Positions 32,119-36,892 of a DNA stretch of 36,892 bases are shown here, piece after piece. The notes under the pieces were generated by a model. It did no database searches and was not told the DNA's origin. It saw only the letters and a list, made by a program, of their open reading frames with translations. The translations under genes and the position numbers were made by a program. The stretch spans positions 1 to 36,892 of the forward strand of contig JBBRLU010000004.1 of assembly GCA_038231175.1 (NCBI GenBank), written 5' to 3'. The number at the start of each line of letters is the position of its first letter. The stretch's first letter is position 1. The stretch comes from UBA4729 sp038231175 (GTDB taxonomy: Bacteria > Patescibacteriota > Saccharimonadia > Saccharimonadales > UBA4665).

Positions 32119-32742
32119 ATGAGGCATAAAGGCTTAGAGGATCTAGAGTACGTTTATTTTAATAGTGTATCAAATAGTGAGGCTTACTTGCTATTGCATG
32201 GTATTCGTGGCGGTATAAATGAGGCCTGGTCAGATGCGTTATTTAGGAAACTTAAAGAGCGTGACGATACTGTTTTTGCCTTCAACTTTCCCTACATAAC
32301 TCGAGGAGAGGATAGAAGTGGAATAAATACTCTTAAAGAGGAACTGGACGCCTTACAGATAGCTTATGATTTTTTAAAAGAAGCGGGTAAAAGCCCGATA
32401 CACATAATTGGCAAATCATTTGGAGGGATAGTTGTTAGTCACTGGCTTTCACGAAATAGTGACGCAGGACAAACTGACGTTAGCATCATGGGTTATGTAC
32501 CGGGTGTAGGCAATATGTTACCTGATGCCCTTCGCAGCAGTTTGCGAGTCGTAATTCAGGGTGAGTACGATAGATATGCTAGCCCAAGCCAAGTTATATC
32601 CGAATTAGCCGCCCATCAAGTAGCAGGTAAGGTTGTGGAAATTCCTGGTGCTGACCATAGCTATAGAAATATCAAAAGTACTAACCAGTTGGAGTATGAA
32701 TTTCAAGAAAAAGCATTGAATGAGTTGTTGAATCTAATTTAG
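32119..32742 (+). CDS. alpha/beta hydrolase
   Basis: 207 residues. The nucleophile elbow GKSFGG (about 94-99) gives Ser, DRYASPSQV follows a strand as the acid region (QGEYDRY, about 148-154), and IPGADHSYRN near residue 177 supplies the catalytic His. The oxyanion region is YLLLHGIRGG (about 22-31). It resembles small KANL3/Tex30-like and dienelactone-hydrolase-type proteins. A TATAAT (32073-32078) lies upstream, giving a leader of about 35 bases. It is the cargo of the module bounded by 32019 and repeat R2 (32829). Confidence 0.83.
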   Translation: MRHKGLEDLEYVYFNSVSNSEAYLLLHGIRGGINEAWSDALFRKLKERDDTVFAFNFPYITRGEDRSGINTLKEELDALQIAYDFLKEAGKSPIHIIGKSFGGIVVSHWLSRNSDAGQTDVSIMGYVPGVGNMLPDALRSSLRVVIQGEYDRYASPSQVISELAAHQVAGKVVEIPGADHSYRNIKSTNQLEYEFQEKALNELLNLI

Positions 32743-32828
32743 CAATACGAATCACTTGCTTTCTAAAAGTTATCGACGCGGAGTTGGCTAATTAGCATTG
32801 GCGATTGAATCGCGTGTGAGACATGTTA

Positions 32829-32859
32829 AGGTTGCGAAGTACGTCCAATAGCCCCGGCC
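32829..32859 (+). repeat. module 3' repeat R2
   Basis: AGGTTGCGAAGTACGTCC then AATAGCCCCGGCC; the first 16 bases match R1 except for one inserted G. It starts 87 bases after the alpha/beta hydrolase stop. An imperfect A-rich/U-rich hairpin (10 of 12 pairs) follows at about 32865-32893. Confidence 0.78.
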
Positions 32860-32910
32860 AAACTAAAAAGACATAGTTTTTCTAGGTATTTTTAATTTGG
32901 AGGCTAAAGG

Positions 32911-32996
32911 GATCCGAACCCCGTGAGCAGCGCAGATGCGGAGGGGTTAGGTGGAGCAAAGCCACGCGCAGGAGCTGGCTCCTAGCATGGCTTTGC
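32911..32996 (+). repeat. GC-rich multi-hairpin repeat, copy C
   Basis: CCGAACCCC (32914-32922) pairs with GGGGTTAGG (32943-32951) with a mismatch at the third pair. The cap reads GTGAGCAGCGCAGATGCGGA. The second part is GCAAAGCC...GGCTTTGC (32956-32963 with 32989-32996) enclosing AGGAGC-TG-GCTCCT (32970-32983), different in sequence from copies A and B but paired in the same place. No tRNA 3'-end copy follows this one. Confidence 0.8.
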
Positions 32997-33061
32997 GGCA
33001 AAGCACGAAGTGCACTGTTCCGACTAGTAATGTCGAGGTTGTCAGTTGTTATATTGAAACC

Positions 33062-33379
33062 ATGGCAATAAACGATCTAGCATTACCTATACCAATCGAT
33101 GAACTGCGCCAAACGCTACGAGCACATGGCATTGTTCAGGCCAGCTTCTTTGGGTCTTATGCGAGAGGTGAGCAAAATGCTGATAGCGATTTAGATCTGT
33201 TCGTTACCTGTCGCCCCGCGACGAGTCTGTTTGACGTGTTTGATCTTCGGGTTGAGCTCGAAAGGCAAACTGGCATCAAAGTCTATCTGGTCACGAAAAT
33301 TAATCGTAGCTTCAGTGAATACATAGAGCCTGATCTTATAGACCTGGACGTATCAAAGAACCAAAGCCTTATTTACTGA
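33062..33379 (+). CDS. MNT-domain nucleotidyltransferase (MntA-type antitoxin candidate)
   Basis: 105 residues from the ATG at 33062, set by TATATT (33050-33055) exactly 6 bases upstream; an in-frame extension to 32951 would read through repeat copy C and is rejected. The minimal nucleotidyltransferase signature FFGSYARGEQNADSDLDLFV (about 29-48) supplies Gly-Ser and the two Asp residues. KINRSFSEYIEPDL resembles the usual end. In type VII systems MntA adds AMP to and inactivates a HEPN toxin; here no complete HEPN gene follows, only a possible 20-codon remnant overlapping the stop. It may be an orphan antitoxin. Confidence 0.85.
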   Translation: MAINDLALPIPIDELRQTLRAHGIVQASFFGSYARGEQNADSDLDLFVTCRPATSLFDVFDLRVELERQTGIKVYLVTKINRSFSEYIEPDLIDLDVSKNQSLIY

Positions 33380-33437
33380 ACGTTATCAGTGGAATTGACG
33401 CTATCGAGTCCTACCTACCGGACTGGGAAGCCTCTAT
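33376..33437 (+). pseudogene. possible remnant of a HEPN (DUF86) toxin gene
   Basis: Overlapping the MNT stop codon, the next frame reads LNVISGIDAIESYLPDWEAS, which has the look of the first helix of DUF86 HEPN proteins (I-x-x-A-I-E-x-Y-L). The similarity ends where the convergent CopG-like gene begins. Only about 20 codons support it. Confidence 0.3.
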
Positions 33438-33748
33438 CAACGGATCCTTAACTCTTTTTGTCCCTCAGCAAAGTCGTGTACTACCGCTCCCAATAAGGTT
33501 TGGTAGGGGATATTATTTCGTTTAGCCTTAGCCTTGATCTTAATCAAATCTAACTGATTTATGCGTAGTGTTATCGGTTTAGTGGAACGCAATTGTTGAT
33601 GACGGTTCGCTGCTTCTTCAAGCATCTCCTTTGTTTTAGAAAGTTCAGAGCTTTCTTCAAATTCACCTTTTTCTAGCGATAGCTCCAACGACTGCTCTTC
33701 AGCGTCCAACACGAGATCAGCAAATGGATCAATTACATTATTAAGCAT
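33437..33748 (-). CDS. CopG/ribbon-helix-helix-like antitoxin
   Basis: 103 residues. An acidic N-terminal part (about 1-55, VIDPFADLVLDAEEQSLEL) should bind the toxin. The C-terminal KPITLRINQLDLIKIKAKAK (about 58-77) with NNIPYQTLLGAVVHDFAEG is a ribbon-helix-helix DNA-binding domain of the type found in antitoxins paired with BrnT-like toxins. It overlaps the toxin gene by 8 bases, in toxin-first order. It should repress the operon with the toxin as co-repressor. Confidence 0.82.
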   Translation of the reverse strand: MLNNVIDPFADLVLDAEEQSLELSLEKGEFEESSELSKTKEMLEEAANRHQQLRSTKPITLRINQLDLIKIKAKAKRNNIPYQTLLGAVVHDFAEGQKELRIR

Positions 33749-34031
33749 GGTTGTCTCCTCTTATGTACTCTTTAGTTAAGGCTCTACTTGGGTAAACGGT
33801 CTTTAGAAATATCTCATTTTTTGATGGATTAATTACATAAGGAACGGCATATGCATACTGCTTGATCCTTACCACAAACAACCGTTGATTTGTGCGCTTT
33901 GAGTTTGGGTGGGATAGATCTGCTATCAAGTCTTGGTTACGGATCGCGGCCAAGATTTCATCAAATCCAATGCCTCGAGTAGCTTTCAGAAGTTGATTTT
34001 TTTCTTCACTAAAGTTTATCGTGAAAGCCAT
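33741..34031 (-). CDS. BrnT-like toxin
   Basis: 96 residues. FTINFSEEKNQLLKATRGIGFDEI at the N-terminus (Glu-Lys-Asn then GFDE) and the C-terminal AYAVPYVINPSKNEIFLKTV followed by YPSRALTKEY match small RelE/BrnT-fold mRNA interferase-like toxins; VVRIKQYAYAVPY supplies the strand pattern. It would act on mRNA or the ribosome when free. A -10-like TATATA lies about 10 bases before ATG. The 8-base overlap with the CopG-like gene indicates coupled translation. Confidence 0.78.
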   Translation of the reverse strand: MAFTINFSEEKNQLLKATRGIGFDEILAAIRNQDLIADLSHPNSKRTNQRLFVVRIKQYAYAVPYVINPSKNEIFLKTVYPSRALTKEYIRGDNHA

Positions 34032-34168
34032 ATTATCAGCTTATATAATTGTACATGTTTTGTCAATACATATTATGTCGATGCATACTACTATTAACAT
34101 GCTTACAAATACACTACATGTGATGGATGTACGCGTTATGAAGTCGGCATAGAAAGGTAAACTCACTC

Positions 34169-34663
34169 ATGGACAAGCAACGTGATGTACAAACCATAAA
34201 GTTCAGTACAGAGCAGTTCTTAGCACTGCTGAAAATCATCTACCTCGGAAACTGGGTAGCAAATGCTCACCTCGGTGATGCGGAGACCAATCCCCGCCTT
34301 ACGGAATATGAAGAAATAGAGAATTATGTATTTTCTCACGCCAAAGTTTTTGGATTGGCCGAGTACGTTGATGACGAACTAGCTGAAGATGGCGAATATT
34401 TTCCTCCTAGAATGTTCGAGGAAAGCCAGGATGTCATGGAAGCCATCAATGAATACGACGATGATACTTTCTGGGACGAACTGATAGAGTATCTGGCAGA
34501 TCGAGATTTCACAAACCAATATTCAAAGTCAGAAATTCAGAAGATGACCATTGATGAGCGAATCGATAAACTCTACATCCACATTGATCGATGGGCCAAA
34601 GAATTCGACAAGCATAGCCCAGACACCCTGACTATCAAAACCTCACAGCAAGAACCCGCATAA
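34169..34663 (+). CDS. acidic hypothetical protein
   Basis: 164 residues, strongly acidic, helical, without signal or membrane segments. Features: KFSTEQFLALLKIIYLGNWV and NAHLGD near the N-terminus, YEEIENYVFSHAKVFGL, AEYVDDELAEDGEYFPP, EYDDDTFWDELIEYLADRDF, and IDERIDKLYIHIDRWAKEFD. It reads like a compact helical bundle common in Patescibacteria hypotheticals; no function is recognised. AAAGG lies 11 bases before ATG. Confidence 0.7.
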   Translation: MDKQRDVQTIKFSTEQFLALLKIIYLGNWVANAHLGDAETNPRLTEYEEIENYVFSHAKVFGLAEYVDDELAEDGEYFPPRMFEESQDVMEAINEYDDDTFWDELIEYLADRDFTNQYSKSEIQKMTIDERIDKLYIHIDRWAKEFDKHSPDTLTIKTSQQEPA

Positions 34664-34836
34664 CCATGGAGCCTCGGTAGCAGTTAATCCAAAAGATAGG
34701 GGGCGGGTAAACGTTTCTTAACTTTTCTGATGGGAGATTTGGGACATAGATCTGTATTTCTGCCTCTAAATATCCTCATAATCGGCCTTAGTGGGCGTTG
34801 ATTGTAATACTGCTGAAGTTCTATCTCGATCATCGT

Positions 34837-34866
34837 CGCTCAGCCAAGCATAAGTATAATGATAAA
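34837..34866 (+). repeat. module 5' boundary repeat, copy 2
   Basis: CGCTCAGCCAAGCATAAG followed by tATAATGAtAAA, the partner of 32019-32048. It lies 43 bases before the NUDIX gene. The rest of the 246-base gap (34664-34909) shows no gene. Confidence 0.75.
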
Positions 34867-34909
34867 CAACAGATATACTGTTTGAATAATTTTGAAGTAT
34901 GCTTGAAAC

Positions 34910-35344
34910 ATGAATGATGAAGAAAATATCCGTATACAAGCAGAGGCAGACAAGGTAACCCATTTTACTACCGGTATTGCTGTCTTTCAGGATGGTAAGC
35001 TATTGGTCGTTCGACGGTCAAGCAATGATGAAGATTTAGCTGGTGAATGGGAACTTCCTGGTGGAGGAGTTGACGACGGAGAGACCATCGAACAAGGGGC
35101 TATTAGAGAACTATTAGAGGAGACAGGCTTAAAAGTAAACGAGATACTTGGTACGTTTGAGGGCTTTGACTACACCACGCCTAAGAAGCCAAAAGCACGT
35201 CAGTTCAACTTCAAGGTCAGTGTTAGACCTGGTGATATACAACTTACTGAGCACGATATGTATCGCTGGATAACACCCAGAGAAGTCCGCGATTTAAATA
35301 CTAACAAGGTCATGGAAGACTGCTTAGTTAAAGCTTTTCAGTAA
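34910..35344 (+). CDS. NUDIX hydrolase (8-oxo-dGTPase-like) of a cassette
   Basis: 144 residues. Complete Nudix box GGVDDGETIEQGAIRELLEE-TGL (about 50-72). TTGIAVFQDGKLLVVRRSSN and GEWELPGG match the MutT-like opening, and YRWITPREV is the usual late motif. It may clean oxidised nucleotides or act on a capped or sugar nucleotide; unknown. TATGCT (34898-34903) is exactly 6 bases before ATG, and a TATACT lies 25 bases further up. It is bounded by the 34837 repeat and R3, and is unrelated in context to the NUDIX at 494-943. Confidence 0.88.
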   Translation: MNDEENIRIQAEADKVTHFTTGIAVFQDGKLLVVRRSSNDEDLAGEWELPGGGVDDGETIEQGAIRELLEETGLKVNEILGTFEGFDYTTPKKPKARQFNFKVSVRPGDIQLTEHDMYRWITPREVRDLNTNKVMEDCLVKAFQ

Positions 35345-35376
35345 AAGATCACGTTCTTCTTATAAACTCATTGAAA

Positions 35377-35406
35377 AGTAACAAAGTATGACAACTAAGG
35401 GCAGCC
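35377..35406 (+). repeat. module 3' repeat R3
   Basis: AGTAACAAAGTATGA then CAACTAAGGGCAGCC; the last 15 bases are identical to R1. It starts 33 bases after the NUDIX stop. The rest of the 187-base gap holds AT-rich sequence and the promoter of the next gene. Confidence 0.78.
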
Positions 35407-35531
35407 AAAATTTTTACGCTTAACTGAATTGTTTTAAAAGTCTTTGTTTTCGGGCTCAGCTTATGCTCTTTTGTAGCTCCAAGATGACATCAAGATTTAG
35501 ATTTAGAGTCATATCGCTATATACTAATTCT

Positions 35532-35693
35532 ATGACTAACAAATTTTCATACCAATGTCCTGTATGCGGCTTACACTACGAAAACGAGGCAATAGCTAAT
35601 GAGTGTGAGTCGTACTGCAATGAATATAACGGCTGTAGTTTAGATATAACTAAACAATCGCTTGAACGTAGTAAAGCAATCGAGAATACATAG
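35532..35693 (+). CDS. small Cys-rich putative metal-binding protein
   Basis: 53 residues from the ATG at 35532, fixed by TATACT (35520-35525) exactly 6 bases upstream; a longer in-frame reading from 35463 is less likely. FSYQCPVCGLHYENEAIANE followed by CESYCNEYNGCS has a CxxC and three more cysteines. The pattern YxCPxCGLxYxxxxxAxxCExxCxxxxxC belongs to small proteins often encoded near metal transporters in other organisms (from general knowledge of the motif). It likely binds zinc or another soft metal. R4 follows 23 bases after the stop. Confidence 0.8.
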   Translation: MTNKFSYQCPVCGLHYENEAIANECESYCNEYNGCSLDITKQSLERSKAIENT

Positions 35694-35715
35694 ATTCAAT
35701 ATGTACCGACCTTAA

Positions 35716-35744
35716 AGTTGCTAAGCACGTAGACTAAGAGTGTC
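35716..35744 (+). repeat. module 3' repeat R4
   Basis: AGTTGCTAAGCACGT then AGACTAAGAGTGTC, about three quarters identical to R1. It is followed by GGCTCCCGTTTTTT. Confidence 0.65.
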
Positions 35745-35831
35745 AGGCTCCCGTTTTTTGCAACTGTCTGTCTAAACTTTCGAAGATTTATTTTGGGCTA
35801 ATGTATGTGATATTTATAACACTTTTGACAG

Positions 35832-35859
35832 TTGACAGCTTTTAAACCGAGTATATAGT
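35832..35859 (+). promoter_or_regulatory. promoter before 35875
   Basis: TTGACA (35832-35837), 16-base spacer, TATAGT (35854-35859). A second TTGACA begins at 35825. The start site would be about 9 bases before the TTG at 35875. Confidence 0.6.
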
Positions 35860-35874
35860 TATGGCTAACTTATA

Positions 35875-36114
35875 TTGCTAACGTTTAAAACAAACAAGAA
35901 GAAGCATAAGTCCATCCATGATAGTTACAGCCTTAGCCCCGAAGATTATCGTCAACAGCGAGTGGACGATATAGATGCACAAGAGCGAGCCTTACTTGAA
36001 TGTATCCGGGCACTGCAGGGTGAGAGAGCTATCATATTAAAGACGTTGGGAGTTACGGCGTTGCGACCATTTCCTAACGCTTCTACAGCACCAGTCTTAG
36101 GTGAAACTGCCTAA
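35875..36114 (+). CDS. small basic/coiled hypothetical protein
   Basis: 79 residues if the TTG at 35875 is the start; a strong promoter ends just upstream, but there is no Shine-Dalgarno and the true start is uncertain. A Lys-rich N-terminus (FKTNKKKHKSIHD) is followed by an amphipathic helix (VDDIDAQERALLECIRALQG, ERAIILKTLGV) and a Pro/Ala tail. No family recognised. A 12-base palindrome CGCGGGCCCGCG (36125-36136) lies after the stop, and a weak R-type repeat at 36208. Confidence 0.5.
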   Translation: MLTFKTNKKKHKSIHDSYSLSPEDYRQQRVDDIDAQERALLECIRALQGERAIILKTLGVTALRPFPNASTAPVLGETA

Positions 36115-36124
36115 CAGTTGGTAG

Positions 36125-36136
36125 CGCGGGCCCGCG
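36125..36136. repeat. perfect GC palindrome
   Basis: CGCGGGCCCGCG in an otherwise AT-rich gap. No U-run follows, so it is not a classical terminator; it may be a protein-binding site or a module edge. The 160-base gap 36115-36274 otherwise holds the weak repeat R5 (AGTTTGCTAAGTAAGTTA, 36208-36225). Confidence 0.5.
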
Positions 36137-36274
36137 TTATGACTTAAAGTTATGTTACCAGGCGCAGCTAACCAGGGTCAAATACTTAAGATTGGACAGG
36201 TGTTTGAAGTTTGCTAAGTAAGTTACCGGTTATTTTTAGACCTGCTTAGGAATTTGGGGTACTATACTACAATT

Positions 36275-36727
36275 ATGGACTTACAGAGAAAACGTACAAT
36301 CGAACGGCTGGCAGCTGCCAGCGGCATTGCTACGGCTATCGGCGGGACGGCCTACTTGTTAACGAAACGTCACAACAAAGAGGCGCACCTTATTACCCCA
36401 CAGCCTGAGATTCTTAACACCGATCAACTCGAACCCCTCAAACGCTTGCTGGTAAACCGGGTGGCAATGGTAATAATTTGTACCCAGTACCCTGATAGGA
36501 AAAGGGTCATGGCCGATCTGGAAGTGACGAAGCATCAGGCCGATTATGGTACCGGCTACCTAATGCACTACGGGCTCGTTGTCCGGAAAGCAGGAGATAA
36601 GTCGACCAGGATTCCAGCTCATTACGATCCTGTTTCAGAGCTGGTCGACACCCTGCTCGACCCAGAAAGATTTCCTTTTAAAGAGATAGCGCTTCAGGAA
36701 CGATTAGCCAAAAGAACGACTATATAA
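36275..36727 (+). CDS. hypothetical protein with N-terminal hydrophobic segment
   Basis: 150 residues from the ATG at 36275, set by TATACT (36263-36268) exactly 6 bases upstream. A short basic start (MDLQRKRTIERL) and a hydrophobic stretch (AAASGIATAIGGTAYLL, about 13-29) suggest a membrane anchor. The rest (about 50-145), with LLVNRVAMVIICTQYPDRKR and VTKHQADYGTGYLMHYGLVV, has a winged-helix feel (helix, helix, strand hairpin) but cannot be assigned. Composition returns toward that of the core genes. Confidence 0.65.
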   Translation: MDLQRKRTIERLAAASGIATAIGGTAYLLTKRHNKEAHLITPQPEILNTDQLEPLKRLLVNRVAMVIICTQYPDRKRVMADLEVTKHQADYGTGYLMHYGLVVRKAGDKSTRIPAHYDPVSELVDTLLDPERFPFKEIALQERLAKRTTI

Positions 36728-36748
36728 TATATATGGTATAGTATAGAC

Positions 36749-36892
36749 ATGAATGGCCTGCTGAGTCGAGAACATGTCGTCCATGAATCGCTTGAGAGCC
36801 TATGTGACGACGCCCTGGTGCTTTCAAAAGACCACTACTCGAAATTTTCCTTAGGAGCGATGACGATACAGTATGCTTCCGCAAGCTGGCAC
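36749..36892 (+). CDS. hypothetical protein, truncated by window end
   Basis: 48 codons are visible from the ATG at 36749: MNGLLSREHVVHESLESLCD, then DALVLSKDHYSKFSLGAMTI. TATAGT (36737-36742) is exactly 6 bases upstream, which supports it as the start of a real gene. Too little is visible to name it. Confidence 0.6.
   Translation, partial: MNGLLSREHVVHESLESLCDDALVLSKDHYSKFSLGAMTIQYASASWH

Noticed and set aside
27978..32996. Calling the GC-rich elements integron attC sites
   Set aside because: The core sites do not match RYYYAAC/GTTRRRY on both sides, the copies end in tRNA sequence and no IntI gene is visible. Kept only as a hypothesis.
32951..33061. N-terminal extension of the MNT protein
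   Set aside because: It translates the hairpin repeat copy C; the ATG at 33062 has a correctly spaced -10.
1..36892. Alternative genetic code (TGA as Gly or Trp, as in some Patescibacteria)
   Set aside because: TGA ends intact genes such as 29386-29973 and 33062-33379, and no conserved frame is broken by internal TGA.
27938..36892. CRISPR array or retron in the repeat region
   Set aside because: Repeats are irregularly spaced with genes between them, and there are no cas genes or reverse transcriptase.

Overview
The window looks like part of a small, streamlined bacterial chromosome of the Patescibacteria (CPR) type, most likely a Candidatus Saccharibacteria (TM7) member. This is an inference from gene content and style: single-copy housekeeping genes packed in short operons, many small uncharacterised membrane proteins, DUF2130, DUF475, YajQ and RarA side by side, and a type IV pilin-like protein. 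The code is the standard bacterial one, because TGA serves as a stop (for example at 29971-29973 and 33377-33379). A striking habit is a -10 box (TATACT or close) placed exactly 6 to 8 bases before the ATG, which implies leaderless mRNAs for about twenty genes. A smaller set, mostly RNA-related or regulated genes, has real leaders with Shine-Dalgarno sequences.

Region 1 (1-27.8 kb) is a GC-richer core. On the minus strand, pheS-pheT-ABC exporter-NUDIX form one run, preceded at the left edge by a truncated FKBP-type isomerase. Plus-strand genes follow: a hypothetical gene, yajQ and a GH63/MGH1-like glycosidase. Next come rmuC, a ZIP metal transporter, mpg (alkyladenine glycosylase)-DUF475, a DinB/MDMPI-like protein, DUF2130, an SDR-type NAD(P)-binding protein, an RRM protein, a secreted HNH-like nuclease, a HIT protein, a membrane protein, typA, a DEAD-box helicase and rarA. 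A three-gene surface operon (secreted Ser/Thr-rich protein, pilin-like protein, polytopic membrane protein) and a methionine/SAM operon (homocysteine S-methyltransferase plus metK) complete the region. The SAM operon has a 5' leader that folds like a SAM-clan (S-box-type) riboswitch and ends in a hairpin that hides the Shine-Dalgarno sequence. The RRM protein and the helicase have promoters of nearly the same design and leaders of about 110 bases.

Region 2 (27.86-36.9 kb) starts at a tRNA-Gln(CTG) gene and is visibly more AT-rich, with small, often unrecognisable or broken genes. The 3' end of the tRNA (17 bases including CCA) is repeated downstream at 28093 and 28635, and a degenerate 25-base copy lies at 28970. 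Several one-gene modules share boundary repeats: a CAGCCA-AGCAyAAG sequence before the gene, a 30-base repeat (AGTTGCGAAGTACGTC...) after it, then in two cases a terminator-like hairpin and a GC-rich double hairpin whose arms vary in a compensatory way between copies. The modules carry an alpha/beta hydrolase, a NUDIX hydrolase, a small Cys-rich protein and unknown proteins. A MNT nucleotidyltransferase (probable antitoxin), a BrnT-like toxin with CopG-like antitoxin, a P-loop kinase, a HAD phosphatase and gene remnants lie between them. No integrase is visible in the window. This tRNA-anchored cassette array is the best candidate here for an undescribed system.
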